A stretch of 64,000 bases of DNA. It comes from an uncultured Caulobacterales bacterium. Its GTDB lineage: Bacteria > Pseudomonadota > Alphaproteobacteria > Caulobacterales > Caulobacteraceae. The stretch spans positions 1 to 64,000 of the forward strand of contig CAIMFV010000052.1 in the NCBI GenBank assembly GCA_903840435.1. Direction: 5' to 3'. Under the pieces are notes generated by a model. It saw only the letters and a program-made list of their open reading frames with translations, was not told the DNA's origin and did no database searches. Positions 11,799 through 21,432 of the stretch are shown one piece after another (within the stretch, counting starts at the first letter, position 1; each line of letters opens with the position of its first letter). The position numbers were made by a program, and so were the translations under genes.

Positions 11799-12209
11799 TT
11801 GGCCCTGCTCAAATCCATCTTCACATGGTGGAATGGCGCTACATTCGGCGCCTTGTTCACCATCGCGCGCAACGCGAAGTTCGTGGGCAGCGATGAATTC
11901 GGCAATCGCTATTTTGAGTGCCGGACCAATAGGGAGAGCTATGACGGGCGCAAACGGCGCTATGTCACCTATCGGGGCTATGCTGAGCCGTCGAAAGTGC
12001 CGCCGGATTGGCACGGCTGGCTGCACTATACCTTCGCCGAACCGCCAACCTCTGCACCGCTCAAGCGCCAGGTCTGGGAGCGCGAGCACCTGCCCAACCT
12101 CACCGGGACCCTCTATGCCTGGAAGCCGAAGGGCGCCCTGGGTCGGGGGGGAGAGCGCGCGGCGGCGCGTGGCGACTATCAGGCCTGGACGCCGGGCGAG
12201 GACGCCTAA
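11799..12209 (+). CDS. NDUFA12-family complex I accessory subunit
   Basis: Accessory subunit of NADH:ubiquinone oxidoreductase, 17.2-kDa type, shared by alphaproteobacteria and mitochondria. The N-terminal hydrophobic segment KSIFTWWNGATFGALF and the family's WHGWLHYTFAEPP segment are clear. About 136 residues, the usual size. The start is taken as TTG at 11799 because a strong AAAGGGAG ribosome-binding site lies 6-12 bases upstream and homology begins there; a GTG at 11685 would add 38 unrelated residues. Its stop overlaps the start of the MCE gene (TAATG), so the two are translationally coupled. The core nuo operon is not in this window, as is usual. Confidence 0.93.
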   Translation: MALLKSIFTWWNGATFGALFTIARNAKFVGSDEFGNRYFECRTNRESYDGRKRRYVTYRGYAEPSKVPPDWHGWLHYTFAEPPTSAPLKRQVWEREHLPNLTGTLYAWKPKGALGRGGERAAARGDYQAWTPGEDA

Positions 12210-12766
12210 TGGCGCGGTCAGAGGCCCTGGCTGAAACCGGTGTCGGCGCGGTCGTCTTGGCGGCGGCGGCGGGATTTCTCATCTATGCCGTCAGCCATGC
12301 AGGCGGTGCGAGCGCGTCCGGTGGTTACGAACTGGTGGCCAGATTTGGCGATGTCGGCGCGCTTGAAACCGGAGCGGATGTGCGCGTATCGGGCGTCAAG
12401 GTTGGGACCGTGGCCAAGATTGAGCTCGACCCGAAAACCTATCTGGCGCGGGTGCGCATGGTGGTGAATGGCGGCTTGAAGCTGCCGTCGGACTCGACCG
12501 CCAAGATCACCTCGTCTGGCTTGCTCGGCAGTCCACTCATTGCAATTGCGCCCGGCGGGGCCTTGGATGATTTAAAGCCCGGCGGTGAAATCCCAAATAC
12601 CCAAGGGGCGGTCGACCTATTTGGCCTGATTGGATCGGTGGTGAAGGGCGGCGCGACGACGGCTCCGGCCGCAACCCCTGCGACCAAGTCCCCGACAGGT
12701 CCCCACGCCAGTCCCCAGGCCAGTCCAGAGACTGGGCCTGCCAAGACCGACCCTTATCCCGGTTAG
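12209..12766 (+). CDS. mlaD: MlaD-type MCE-domain protein (phospholipid transport)
   Basis: Periplasmic, inner-membrane-anchored MCE protein of an outer-membrane lipid asymmetry (Mla) ABC system. One N-terminal transmembrane helix (about residues 8-27) is followed by a single MCE domain (YELVARFGDVGALETGADVR ... SDSTAKITSSGLLGSPLIAI) and a Pro/Ala/Thr-rich tail. About 185 residues, normal for MlaD. The start overlaps the NDUFA12 stop by one base. No mlaE, mlaF or mlaC gene lies beside it; in many alphaproteobacteria this mlaD sits apart in the NDUFA12 cluster. Confidence 0.9.
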   Translation: MARSEALAETGVGAVVLAAAAGFLIYAVSHAGGASASGGYELVARFGDVGALETGADVRVSGVKVGTVAKIELDPKTYLARVRMVVNGGLKLPSDSTAKITSSGLLGSPLIAIAPGGALDDLKPGGEIPNTQGAVDLFGLIGSVVKGGATTAPAATPATKSPTGPHASPQASPETGPAKTDPYPG

Positions 12767-12770
12767 TGGG

Positions 12771-13373
12771 GTGCGTTTCGCGCGGCTCAGCTTGACGATG
12801 ATTTTGGCCTCCATTGCCATAGGCGGGGCCTTGGGCTGGCGTGCCTTGGCGCAGGACGCCCCACGCCCCGATGCCGGTGCGCCGACCCTGCCGCGCTCGG
12901 AACCAGCAAAACCCGATCCTGTGCCCCCCGCTCCGCCACAGGCTGCGGTGCCGACGCCAGAGGTCGAGGACGCGCCTGTTGCGCCCGCCATTGGCAATGT
13001 GACAAGCCGGAGCTCAGAGCCGCTGAAGCGGCCCCGCTATGGCGCTGCCATTTTGCAGGCGGTTGACAAGGTGACAGCCCAGACCTTGCGCTTCGAAGCC
13101 AAGGTGGGCCAGCCGGTGCGGTTTAAGGGACTGGTGATCACCGTCAATGCCTGCGAGACGACGGCGGCGGATGAAGAGGCGGTGGATTCCGTCGCCCACC
13201 TCAATGTGCTTTCCCAGCCCGAGGGCTTGACCAGCGCGCCCGCCCGCGACGCATTTAAGGGCTGGATGTTTGCGCAATCCCCCGGCGCGCACCCCTTTGC
13301 TCACCCGGTCTATGATTTGTGGTTGATCGCCTGCAAGGCCGAGGCTCCGTCGCAGGACGCGCCTAAGGCATAG
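12771..13373 (+). CDS. DUF2155-domain secreted protein
   Basis: 200 residues starting from GTG 12771, four bases after the MCE gene. The N-terminus has a signal peptide (LSLTMILASIAIGGALGWRALAQ) and a Pro-rich linker to about residue 85. The conserved C-terminal DUF2155 domain follows (AILQAVDKVTAQTLRFEAKV, then HPFAHPVYDLWLIACKAEA). DUF2155 genes commonly sit between the MCE and aat genes in this group. Its role is unknown; the domain resembles a periplasmic beta structure. The last 64 bp overlap the 3' end of aat on the other strand, an unusually long convergent overlap. Confidence 0.85.
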   Translation: MRFARLSLTMILASIAIGGALGWRALAQDAPRPDAGAPTLPRSEPAKPDPVPPAPPQAAVPTPEVEDAPVAPAIGNVTSRSSEPLKRPRYGAAILQAVDKVTAQTLRFEAKVGQPVRFKGLVITVNACETTAADEEAVDSVAHLNVLSQPEGLTSAPARDAFKGWMFAQSPGAHPFAHPVYDLWLIACKAEAPSQDAPKA

Positions 13374-13972
13374 ATGTCGCCGCGCCGCTTCAACGCGGCT
13401 TTCAAGCGAGCCCGGTAGTCGGCCTTGCTAATCTCAATGACGCCGAGGCTGGCCAAATGGTCAGTCTGAAACTGACAATCCAACAGTTGAAATCCGCCCC
13501 GGACCAAGCGCGCAACCAGATGAACCAGGGCTACCTTTGACGCATCGCGCGCCCGGCTGAACATGCTCTCGCCAAAAAACGCCCCGCCCAGCCGCACGCC
13601 GTAAAGGCCGCCGACCAGTTCACCCTCAGCCGAATAGACCTCAACAGAATGGGCGTGGCCCGCGGCGAAGAGCGCCAAATAGAGCCGTTCAATTTCAGAA
13701 TTGATCCAGGTTTCCGGCCGATCCTCGCCCCCGCCCGCACAGCCGTTCAGCACGTCGGCAAAGGCGGTATCGACACGGACACGATAGAGGTCTTGCCGCA
13801 CAGTCCGGGCGAGGCGACGCGAAATGTGCAGGCCGTCGAGAGGCAGGATACCCCGCTGCGGCGGATCGACGAGATAGAGGCGGGGATCATCGCGCCCTTC
13901 GCCCATTAAAAACTGGCCACGCGCATAGAGGCCAAGCAGGACCTCGGTCGAGAGGACGCGTTCCTCCCTCAT
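13310..13972 (-). CDS. aat: Leucyl/phenylalanyl-tRNA–protein transferase
   Basis: Transfers Leu or Phe from aminoacyl-tRNA to N-terminal Arg or Lys of proteins, marking them for ClpS/ClpAP (N-end rule). Family motifs are present: the RGILPLDGLHISRRLARTVR segment, the ETWINSEIERLYLALFAAGHAHSVEV stretch (positions around residues 85-110), and LLDCQFQTDHLASLGVIEI. About 220 residues, the usual length. It is the last gene of aroQ-accB-accC-aat. Its 3' end runs 64 bp into the convergent DUF2155 gene. Confidence 0.95.
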   Translation of the reverse strand: MREERVLSTEVLLGLYARGQFLMGEGRDDPRLYLVDPPQRGILPLDGLHISRRLARTVRQDLYRVRVDTAFADVLNGCAGGGEDRPETWINSEIERLYLALFAAGHAHSVEVYSAEGELVGGLYGVRLGGAFFGESMFSRARDASKVALVHLVARLVRGGFQLLDCQFQTDHLASLGVIEISKADYRARLKAALKRRGDIYALGASCDGASALQAINHKS

Positions 13973-13988
13973 CGGCGCCGCCTCAAGG

Positions 13989-15332
13989 TCAGGACTGGGC
14001 TTTGATCCACTGTTCGAGCCAGTGAATATTATAGTCGCCGCGCAGAATGTCAGGCTCGACCAGCAGGTCTTGGAACAGCGGAATGGTGGTTTCGATGCCG
14101 CCCACTACCATTTCCGATAAGCAGCGCCGCATCCGGGCGATGGCTTCCGCCCGGTCGCGACCGTGGACGATCAACTTGCCCGCTAAACTGTCATAATAGG
14201 GCGGAATGACGTAGCCCGCATAGAGGGCCGAATCGAGCCGCACCCCAAGACCGCCGGGAGCGTGGAAATCGGTGATCTGACCCGGTGACGGGGTGAAGGT
14301 GCGCGGGTTTTCGGCATTGATGCGGCACTCGATCGAATGCCCTTCAAAGACCACGTCAGATTGGGCAAACGACAGCGGCAAGCCTGCGGCAATGCGGATC
14401 TGTTCGCGCACCAAATCAATGCCGGTAATGGCCTCGGTCACCGGATGTTCGACTTGCAGTCGGGTATTCATCTCGATGAAGAAGAATTCGCCATCCTCGT
14501 ACAAAAACTCAATCGTGCCGACGCCGAGATAGCCGATCTTTTTGATCGCCTCGACCACCACCTGACCAATACGCGCCCGAGCGCTTGGGTCGAGGGCAGG
14601 CGAGGGCGCTTCTTCCAGCACCTTTTGGTGGCGGCGCTGCAAGGAGCAGTCGCGCTCCCCAAGATGGCAAACATTGCCAAAACTATCGGCGACGATTTGC
14701 AATTCGATGTGGCGCGGCTTTTGGAGATAGCGCTCCATATAGACCGTGCCATCGCCGAACGCCGCTTGGGCTTCGGACCTGGCGGTTGAGACGGCTTCCG
14801 CCAAGCTCTCGCGGTCCTTGGCGACCTTCATCCCCCGACCGCCGCCACCGGAAGCGGCCTTGATCAAAACCGGAAAGCCGATGTCCTCTGCCGCCGCCAT
14901 GGCCTCCTCTTCCGAAGAGACGCCACCATCAGAACCCGGCACCACGGGAATGCCCGCATCCTTAGCCGCTTGCTTGGCGGTAATCTTGTCGCCCATCATC
15001 CGGATATGGTCGGCCTTGGGACCGATGAAGGTCAGGCCGTGGGCTTCGACTATATCGGCGAAGCGCGCATTCTCGGATAAAAACCCATAGCCCGGGTGCA
15101 CGGCCTGGGCACCGGTGATTTCGCAGGCGGCGATGATCGAGGGAATGTTCAAATAGCTCTTTGATGCGGGCGCAGGTCCGATGCAGACGCTTTCATCGGC
15201 GAGCCGCACATGCATGGCGCCGGCGTCGGCTTCGGAATGGACCGCAACCGTGGCAATGCCCATTTCCTTGCAGGCCCGATGGACCCGCAGAGCGATCTCG
15301 CCGCGGTTGGCGATCAGGATCTTCTCGAACAT
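13989..15332 (-). CDS. accC: Acetyl-CoA carboxylase, biotin carboxylase subunit
   Basis: ATP-dependent carboxylation of biotin on AccB, the first step of malonyl-CoA and fatty-acid synthesis. The N-terminal [20 protein letters not shown], the ATP-grasp glycine loop ([13 protein letters not shown]) and the catalytic segment [16 protein letters not shown] are all present. 447 residues, full length. It lies 8 bp after accB in the same operon. Confidence 0.98.
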   Translation of the reverse strand: MFEKILIANRGEIALRVHRACKEMGIATVAVHSEADAGAMHVRLADESVCIGPAPASKSYLNIPSIIAACEITGAQAVHPGYGFLSENARFADIVEAHGLTFIGPKADHIRMMGDKITAKQAAKDAGIPVVPGSDGGVSSEEEAMAAAEDIGFPVLIKAASGGGGRGMKVAKDRESLAEAVSTARSEAQAAFGDGTVYMERYLQKPRHIELQIVADSFGNVCHLGERDCSLQRRHQKVLEEAPSPALDPSARARIGQVVVEAIKKIGYLGVGTIEFLYEDGEFFFIEMNTRLQVEHPVTEAITGIDLVREQIRIAAGLPLSFAQSDVVFEGHSIECRINAENPRTFTPSPGQITDFHAPGGLGVRLDSALYAGYVIPPYYDSLAGKLIVHGRDRAEAIARMRRCLSEMVVGGIETTIPLFQDLLVEPDILRGDYNIHWLEQWIKAQS

Positions 15333-15340
15333 CCGGGCGC

Positions 15341-15871
15341 CTATTCAATGACGACGAGCGGTTCGCCGAATTCAACCGGCTGAGAATCGCCGACGAGGAA
15401 CTCAACGACCTTGCCCGCGCGCGGCGCTGGCACCGGGTTCATGGTTTTCATGGCTTCGATGATCAGAAGGGTTTGTCCCTCGCTGACCGTGTCGCCGACC
15501 TTTACAAACGAAGGCGCGCCGGGCTGGGGCTGCAAATAGACCGTGCCAACCATGGGGGACTTCACCACGTCGCCCGCGCGAGGTTGCGGCGTGGCGGCAG
15601 CGGGCGCGACAGCGGCGGCAGGAGCGCTTGGGGCGACCGGTGGTGCCATGACTACGGGCGGGGCTGCAGGCGCAACCTGGGCGGCGTAGACAGGCGCGGC
15701 CGTTAGTTCGCGCGCCACGCGAATGCGCAGATCTCCCCGCTCGACCTCAATCTGGCTGAGGCCCGTGTCCTTCAAAATGTCGGCCAAGCGACGGACCAAT
15801 TTCGTATCGATCGGGTCTGCGGGGGCCTTTAGTTTTTCCACGGGCTCGACCGCATCCTTGTGAGCGCTCAT
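15341..15871 (-). CDS. accB: Acetyl-CoA carboxylase, biotin carboxyl carrier protein
   Basis: Carries the biotin arm between AccC and the carboxyltransferase. The C-terminal biotinyl domain (about residues 100-176) has the EAMKTMNPV motif with the biotinylated lysine at residue 142, preceded by the usual Ala/Pro-rich flexible linker. 176 residues. It is followed by accC and preceded by aroQ with a 41-bp gap, which may hold its own ribosome-binding region. Confidence 0.97.
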   Translation of the reverse strand: MSAHKDAVEPVEKLKAPADPIDTKLVRRLADILKDTGLSQIEVERGDLRIRVARELTAAPVYAAQVAPAAPPVVMAPPVAPSAPAAAVAPAAATPQPRAGDVVKSPMVGTVYLQPQPGAPSFVKVGDTVSEGQTLLIIEAMKTMNPVPAPRAGKVVEFLVGDSQPVEFGEPLVVIE

Positions 15872-15912
15872 CTCTTCACCTTATTTTGGGTGCAGGGGTT
15901 CATTATGCGAGA

Positions 15913-16365
15913 TCACGCACGTGCAGCGAGGTCCGCTAAACGTGCAGCGGCTTCCACCGCCAATTCGTAACTCATCAGCCCAAAACCACACACCTGGCCC
16001 TTGGCGACCTGGGACACATAAGTGTGATGGCGGAAGGCTTCGCGGTGCGCCAGATTTGAAAGATGACACTCCACGATGGGAATCGAGATGGCCTTCAAGG
16101 CGTCAAGCAAGGCGATAGAGGTATGCCCATAGCCCGCTGGATTGATCACCAAGGCGCTGGCCTCGGTCCTGGCCTCATGGACCCAATCGATCAGCACGCC
16201 TTCATGGTTTGATTGGCGTCCGATGACCGAATAGCCAAGCGCCGCGCCACGCGCTGCCGCACGGGCATGGGCGTCGTCGAGGGTCTCGGTTCCGTAGATG
16301 TGCGGCTCTCTCAGACCCAAAAGATTGAGATTGGGTCCGCTGAGGAGATAGATCGGTTTTGGCAT
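15913..16365 (-). CDS. aroQ: 3-dehydroquinate dehydratase, type II
   Basis: Third step of the shikimate pathway, converting 3-dehydroquinate to 3-dehydroshikimate. Typical type II motifs: [20 protein letters not shown], the RQSNHEG segment and the [16 protein letters not shown] segment with the catalytic histidine, then [20 protein letters not shown]. 150 residues, the normal subunit of the dodecameric enzyme. It is the first gene of the aroQ-accB-accC-aat operon, a common alphaproteobacterial order, and divergent from thiS. Confidence 0.96.
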   Translation of the reverse strand: MPKPIYLLSGPNLNLLGLREPHIYGTETLDDAHARAAARGAALGYSVIGRQSNHEGVLIDWVHEARTEASALVINPAGYGHTSIALLDALKAISIPIVECHLSNLAHREAFRHHTYVSQVAKGQVCGFGLMSYELAVEAAARLADLAARA

Positions 16366-16456
16366 TCGCCCTTAAGTCCAGCCCGACGCAAGCAGGCCTT
16401 GTATCTCCCCAGACGAAACGCCACAAGCGATTTGCAACGCCTGGAGCCAAAGTGGA

Positions 16457-16657
16457 ATGAACCTGATCTTGAATGGCGAGCCCCGTAGTTTTGCAGAGCT
16501 CAACAGTCTTGCCGCCCTCGTGGATGTGCTAGGTCTTGATCCGCGCAAGGTTGCGATTGAGTTGAACCTCGAAATCGTGCCGCGCTCGCTTTACGCCCAA
16601 ACTGGGATCAAAGACGGTGATCGGCTGGAAATCGTTCAATTCGTCGGCGGGGGATGA
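16457..16657 (+). CDS. thiS: Sulfur carrier protein ThiS
   Basis: Ubiquitin-like carrier that delivers sulfur for the thiazole moiety of thiamine. 66 residues beginning MNLILNGEPRSF and ending FVGGG; the C-terminal Gly-Gly is thiocarboxylated. It is on the plus strand while its partner thiG is on the minus strand, and the two stop codons abut with no gap. That differs from the usual co-directional thiSG order. No recognisable TPP riboswitch lies in the 91 bp upstream. Confidence 0.94.
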   Translation: MNLILNGEPRSFAELNSLAALVDVLGLDPRKVAIELNLEIVPRSLYAQTGIKDGDRLEIVQFVGGG

Positions 16658-17434
16658 TCAGATCAGGCCAGCCAGCGGGCTCGACGGATCGGCATACATC
16701 CGTTTGGCCATGCGGCCAGCCAGATAGGCTTCGCGCCCGGCGATGACAGCGTGTTTCATGGCCCGCGCCATGCGGATTGGGTCCTTAGCTTCCGCAATGG
16801 CCGTATTCATCAAGACGGCGTCACAGCCGAGCTCCATGGCAATGGTGGCGTCAGAGGCCGTGCCGACGCCCGCATCCACCAGGACCGGCACCTTGGCCTG
16901 CTCGATGATCAAGCGGATATTGACCCGGTTCTGAATTCCCAGGCCTGAGCCAATCGGCGCGCCGAGCGGCATCAGGGCGCTGGCCCCTGCCTCTTCCAGC
17001 TTGCGGGCATAGACCGGATCGTCGGAGCAATAGACCATCACTTGGAAGCCTTCCGCCACCAAGAGCTTGAGCGACCGCAACGTCTCTTCCATATCCGGGT
17101 AAAGCGTTTTGGGGTCGGAGAGCACTTCGAGCTTGACCAAGGTCCAGCCGCCCGCCTCACGGGCGAGGCGCAAGGTCCTGACCGCTTCCTCGCCGGTAAA
17201 GCACCCGGCGGTGTTGGGCAGATAGGTGAAGCGCTCAGGCTTAACAAAATCCATAAGGCGCGGCTGGCTCGGGTCGGAGAGATTGACCCGCCGTAGGGCC
17301 ACGGTGACGATCTCGGCGCCCGCCGCTTCCGCCGCAGCCGCGTTTTGCGCATAGTCGGCATACTTACCCGTGCCGACAATCAGCCGGGAGGTGAAGGTGC
17401 GCCCGGCGACGGACCAGACGTCGTCTCCAGCCAT
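16658..17434 (-). CDS. thiG: Thiazole synthase ThiG
   Basis: Condenses deoxyxylulose phosphate, dehydroglycine and ThiS-thiocarboxylate to the thiamine thiazole, as a TIM-barrel enzyme. Conserved segments: [10 protein letters not shown], the catalytic-lysine region [41 protein letters not shown] and [14 protein letters not shown]. About 258 residues from ATG 17434, chosen because AGGAGA sits just upstream; longer in-frame starts enter the end of lepA. It is convergent with thiS (stops abut), and 41 bp separate it from lepA upstream. The rest of the pathway is not in the window. Confidence 0.96.
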   Translation of the reverse strand: MAGDDVWSVAGRTFTSRLIVGTGKYADYAQNAAAAEAAGAEIVTVALRRVNLSDPSQPRLMDFVKPERFTYLPNTAGCFTGEEAVRTLRLAREAGGWTLVKLEVLSDPKTLYPDMEETLRSLKLLVAEGFQVMVYCSDDPVYARKLEEAGASALMPLGAPIGSGLGIQNRVNIRLIIEQAKVPVLVDAGVGTASDATIAMELGCDAVLMNTAIAEAKDPIRMARAMKHAVIAGREAYLAGRMAKRMYADPSSPLAGLI

Positions 17435-17475
17435 AGGGTCTCTCCTCATTTCGCTGTACGCTGGGTCAGGCCCAA

Positions 17476-19290
17476 TCAGTCTGCGTCCATCTTCAGGGCG
17501 GCGATAAAGGCTTCTTGCGGGATCTCGACCTTGCCGAACTGCCGCATGCGCTTCTTGCCTTCCTTTTGCTTGTCCAAAAGCTTGCGTTTGCGGGTGGCGT
17601 CGCCGCCATAGCATTTGGCCGTCACGTCTTTACGCAGGGCGCGGACATTTTCCCGCGCGACGATCTTGCCGCCAATAGCCGCCTGGATCGGGATGACGAA
17701 CATGTGGGGCGGGATCAGGTCCTTCATCTTCTCGCACATAGACCGCCCGCGCGGCTCAGCGCGACCGCGATGCACCAGCATGGACAGCGCATCCACTACC
17801 TCGGCATTGACGAGGATCGACATCTTGACCAGATCGCCGGTGCGATATTCCTCGATGCTGTAGTCGAAGGACGCATAGCCCTTCGAGATGGATTTCAGTC
17901 GGTCGTAAAAGTCGAACACCACTTCATTGAGCGGGAGGTCATAGACCACCATGGCCCGACTGCCGACATAGGACAGCTCTCTTTGGCTACCCCGGCGATC
18001 TTGGCAAAGCTTGATGACAGCGCCGAGATATTCGTCCGGGGTGAAGATGGTCGCCTTGATCCACGGCTCGGCAATCGATTCGATTCGGACAGGATCGGGC
18101 ATATCGGCCGGATTGTGCAGTTCGATCACCTCGCCATTGGTCATGGTGATGCGATAGATGACCGAGGGGGCCGTGGCGATGAGGTCGAGGTTGAATTCCC
18201 GGCTCAAGCGCTCCTGGACGATTTCCAGGTGCAACAGGCCTAAAAACCCACAGCGAAACCCAAATCCCAGCGCCGCAGAGGTTTCCATCTCATAGGTGAA
18301 GCTGGCGTCATTGAGGCGCAAGCGCCCGACAGCGGCGCGCAGGTCTTCGAAGTCGGCCGCATCGACGGGGAAGAGGCCACAGAAGACCACAGGCTGCACT
18401 TCCTTAAAGCCGGCCAAGGCTTCCGCAGTCGGGCGGCGCTCGTCGGTAAAGGTGGCGCCAACGGCGGCGTCCGCGACTTCCTTGATCGAGGCGGTCAAAA
18501 AGCCGATCTCACCCGGTCCAAGGCTCGACACGTCGGTATTTTTGGGCAGGAAGACGCCCAACCGGTCGACTGAATAGATGGCGCCGGTTTGCATCATCTT
18601 GATTTTCTGGCCGATCTTCATGCGGCCATCCAAAATACGCACCAAGACCACAACGCCGAGATAGGGGTCGTACCATGCGTCGACCACCAGAGCCTTGAGC
18701 GGCGCTGCCTCATCACCCTTCGGCGCGGGCAGCCGGGTGACGATGGCCTCCAACACCTCCGAAATGCCGAGACCGGTCTTGGCGGAGCAAAGCACAGCGT
18801 CGGACGCATCTAGGCCGATTACGTCCTCAATCTGGGTTCTGACGCGCTCGACATCAGCGGCGGGCAGGTCGACCTTGTTGAGCACAGGAACAATTTCGTG
18901 ATTATTATCAAGCGCCTGATAGACATTGGCCAAGGTTTGCGCCTCAACCCCTTGGCTCGCATCCACCACCAAAAGCGAGCCCTCGCAGGCGGCCAGGCTG
19001 CGCGACACTTCGTAAGCGAAGTCCACATGTCCAGGTGTGTCGATGAGGTTCAACACATAGTCGAGCCCATCCTTGGCGCGATAGGTCAAGCGCACGGTTT
19101 GCGCCTTGATGGTAATGCCGCGCTCGCGCTCCAATTCCATGGAGTCGAGCACCTGTTCCTTCATTTCACGCGCGGTCAGGCCGCCTGTCTCTTGGATCAG
19201 GCGATCTGAAAGGGTGGATTTGCCGTGGTCGATGTGGGCGACGATGGCGAAATTGCGAATCTGCCCAATGGGAGTGGTCTCGGAGCTCAT
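17476..19290 (-). CDS. lepA: Elongation factor 4 (LepA), back-translocating GTPase
   Basis: Ribosome-associated translational GTPase. G1 is [15 protein letters not shown]3 DTPGHVDF and G4 NKVD. The EF-G-like domains and the LepA-specific C-terminus ([20 protein letters not shown]) are complete. About 604 residues from ATG 19290 ([10 protein letters not shown]); an upstream in-frame start adds 12 residues that look like leader. Confidence 0.97.
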   Translation of the reverse strand: MSSETTPIGQIRNFAIVAHIDHGKSTLSDRLIQETGGLTAREMKEQVLDSMELERERGITIKAQTVRLTYRAKDGLDYVLNLIDTPGHVDFAYEVSRSLAACEGSLLVVDASQGVEAQTLANVYQALDNNHEIVPVLNKVDLPAADVERVRTQIEDVIGLDASDAVLCSAKTGLGISEVLEAIVTRLPAPKGDEAAPLKALVVDAWYDPYLGVVVLVRILDGRMKIGQKIKMMQTGAIYSVDRLGVFLPKNTDVSSLGPGEIGFLTASIKEVADAAVGATFTDERRPTAEALAGFKEVQPVVFCGLFPVDAADFEDLRAAVGRLRLNDASFTYEMETSAALGFGFRCGFLGLLHLEIVQERLSREFNLDLIATAPSVIYRITMTNGEVIELHNPADMPDPVRIESIAEPWIKATIFTPDEYLGAVIKLCQDRRGSQRELSYVGSRAMVVYDLPLNEVVFDFYDRLKSISKGYASFDYSIEEYRTGDLVKMSILVNAEVVDALSMLVHRGRAEPRGRSMCEKMKDLIPPHMFVIPIQAAIGGKIVARENVRALRKDVTAKCYGGDATRKRKLLDKQKEGKKRMRQFGKVEIPQEAFIAALKMDAD

Positions 19291-19429
19291 GGGCCTGCGC
19301 TTAGCATCCTCGCTGCGGCGCGCCAAGGCGAAGCCGCAAATGGGTCAAGGTTAAGCAGGCGTTAAGCGGCCATTAAGCCGACATAGCTCAAGGCTAGGCT
19401 TCATCGGGGCGAGCCACGGAGAAACGACC

Positions 19430-20065
19430 TTGGACAGACCAGATCACATCATCAGACGCCGCATCCTGACCGGCGCGGCTGCGGCGACCTCTCTGACAGC
19501 CTTAGGCGGCACAGCCTTGGCACAAAAGGTTGACGACCCGAACACCGCCGCCTCAGCCGATGCGCCCGCCAATAAGGCGGCCACACCCTATTCGCGCAAC
19601 GAGATCGTTGGAGCTGCATCGGATTTTCTCGGTGTCACTGCCGAAGCGGCCGGGTCGGCCATTGAACGCATCTTTGCCGAAAACGGACGCCCCACCGCCT
19701 ATATTGCCGGATTTGAGACGGCGGGCGCCATCACCATCGGTTTGCGGTACGGCAATGGTCTTCTCTATATGAAGGATCACGAGCGCCAAAAGATCTATTG
19801 GCAGGGGCCGTCGGTCGGGTTTGATCTGCGGCTCAATGCCAGCCGCGTCTTCACCTTGTGCTACAATCTGCAATATCCGGATGCGATCTTCCAACGCTTC
19901 CCAGGCGTCGAGGGCTCGGCCTATTTCATTGGCGGAGTGGGGGTCAATTATCAGCGGGCCGGCGATATCACCTTGGCGCCGATGCGGGCTGGGGTTGGGC
20001 TGGGCGCGGGGGCCAATATCGGCTACCTCGCCTATACGCGCCACCGCAGTTGGATCCCCCTCTAG
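19430..20065 (+). CDS. eipA: DUF1134 / EipA-family envelope integrity protein
   Basis: 211 residues from a TTG start. The N-terminal export signal includes three arginines before a hydrophobic stretch (IRRRILTGAAAATSLTALGG), so Tat or Sec export are both possible. The DUF1134 domain has EIVGAASDFLGVTAEAAG, GLRYGNGLLYMK and the C-terminal GYLAYTRHRSWIPL. The Brucella and Caulobacter members (EipA) fold as a small beta-barrel and support cell-envelope integrity; the same role is inferred here. Single gene, divergent from lepA. Confidence 0.88.
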   Translation: MDRPDHIIRRRILTGAAAATSLTALGGTALAQKVDDPNTAASADAPANKAATPYSRNEIVGAASDFLGVTAEAAGSAIERIFAENGRPTAYIAGFETAGAITIGLRYGNGLLYMKDHERQKIYWQGPSVGFDLRLNASRVFTLCYNLQYPDAIFQRFPGVEGSAYFIGGVGVNYQRAGDITLAPMRAGVGLGAGANIGYLAYTRHRSWIPL

Positions 20066-20101
20066 GGCGAATAATCATAATCGGCGCGCGGAGGAGGGCC
20101 T

Positions 20102-21280
20102 ATGTCCGCAATGGACCGTGACCTTGCGGGCTTCACGCTGTTGCAAGTCACACCTGCGCTGGATACCGGCGGTGTCGAGCGCACCACGCTTGATATTGCC
20201 GATGCGGTGGTCAAGGCCGGTGGGCGGGCCTTGGTCGCTTCGCGCGGCGGTCGGATGGAGACCGAACTCGCCTCTGTCGGTGGACAACTGGTCCGCCTGC
20301 CGATGGATTCCAAAAATCCCCTGATCCAAGCCCAGAATGCCTCGCGCTTATTGACGCTGATCCGGACAGAGAAAGTTGATCTTGTCCATGTCCGCTCGCG
20401 AGCCCCTGCGTTTGCCGGGCTCTGGGCGGCGCAGCAGGCGAAGCTACCCACCGTCGCCACCTATCACGGTCTCTACAATGCCAAGACGTCGCTCAAGCGC
20501 TGGTACAATGGGGTGATGACCCGGACGGATCGAGTTATCGCCAATTCCGAGTTTACCCGGGCCCATATCCTTGCCACTCACAAAATCGCGCCCGAGAAGG
20601 TCATTTCGATTCCGAGGGGCGTCGACCTGCGGCGCTTTGATCCGGCCAAGGTAACAAAGGACCGCGTAGACAGCCTGCGGCGTCTTTTTCGCGGGGAAGG
20701 CGATTTCGACGTGCCGCTGTTCTTGCTGGCGGGTCGGCTGACCCGATGGAAGGGACAAGCCTTTCTGATCGATGCCATCGCCGCCGCAGTGCTTAGCGGC
20801 GCGCCGCCGATCTCAGTTGCCTTTGCTGGCGATGATCAAGGGCGCCACGCCTATCGCGAGGAATTAGAAGGCAAGATTGCCTTGAATGGCCTTGCGGACC
20901 GCGTTCGCATCGTTGGGCATTGCGACGACATGCCCGCCGCCTATTTGGCTGCAGACTTTGCCGTCGTGCCGTCGCTGGAGCCGGAGGCCTTTGGCCGCAC
21001 GGCGGTCGAGCCCCAAGCCATGGGCATTCCCGTCCTGGCGGCCAATCATGGCGGAACCGCCGAAACGGTGGTGGCGGGCGAAACCGGCTGGCTCGCCTCG
21101 CCAGGTTCGGTCACGGACTGGGCCATCAGTCTGAGTCGGGCTGCGCAATGCCCGCTCACGCTGCGGCAAAAGATGGGCGAGGCTGGCCGTGCGCGGGTAG
21201 CAGCGCTCTATTCGCGCGAGGCCATGTGCAGCCAGACCCTGAAAATCTATCGCGATCTGTGGTCTCAGCGCCACGGTTGA
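20102..21280 (+). CDS. GT4-family glycosyltransferase
   Basis: 392 residues with a two-domain GT-B fold. The N-terminal half opens with QVTPALDTGGVERTTLDIAD, the acceptor side. The C-terminal domain has LLAGRLTRWKGQ and the E-x7-E type signature EPEAFGRTAVEPQAMG near residue 295. These are features of retaining GT4 enzymes that use nucleotide sugars to build envelope polysaccharide or glycolipid. Start ATG 20102 has a strong GGAGGAGGG upstream. It lies 36 bp after the EipA gene, consistent with co-transcription and an envelope role. Substrate unknown. Confidence 0.9.
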   Translation: MSAMDRDLAGFTLLQVTPALDTGGVERTTLDIADAVVKAGGRALVASRGGRMETELASVGGQLVRLPMDSKNPLIQAQNASRLLTLIRTEKVDLVHVRSRAPAFAGLWAAQQAKLPTVATYHGLYNAKTSLKRWYNGVMTRTDRVIANSEFTRAHILATHKIAPEKVISIPRGVDLRRFDPAKVTKDRVDSLRRLFRGEGDFDVPLFLLAGRLTRWKGQAFLIDAIAAAVLSGAPPISVAFAGDDQGRHAYREELEGKIALNGLADRVRIVGHCDDMPAAYLAADFAVVPSLEPEAFGRTAVEPQAMGIPVLAANHGGTAETVVAGETGWLASPGSVTDWAISLSRAAQCPLTLRQKMGEAGRARVAALYSREAMCSQTLKIYRDLWSQRHG

Positions 21281-21413
21281 GCCCATGCGTTCGGTTCCAG
21301 CAGAGGGATGGGCGAAGTTATCGCGGGCTCTCTTGAAGTTTCTTCAAATATTTTCCATAAGAAACGGGCGGGACTCGTAGATTTTTCTTTTGGCCTGCCT
21401 TGTGTCCATAATT

Positions 21414-21432
21414 TGAGGAGAAGACCCCTATT
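21414..21432 (+). promoter_or_regulatory. infC ribosome-binding site with ATT start codon
   Basis: TGAGGAG ends at 21420 and is followed after 9 nt by ATT (21430-21432). The spacing favours ATT over the ATG at 21442. An ATT start is characteristic of infC and underlies IF-3 autoregulation. Confidence 0.75.

Noticed and set aside
16366-16456. Possible TPP riboswitch before thiS
   Set aside because: The 91-bp region lacks the conserved THI-box core segments and enough length for the two-arm structure.
17515-18243. 242-codon plus-strand open frame
   Set aside because: It is the mirror of lepA.
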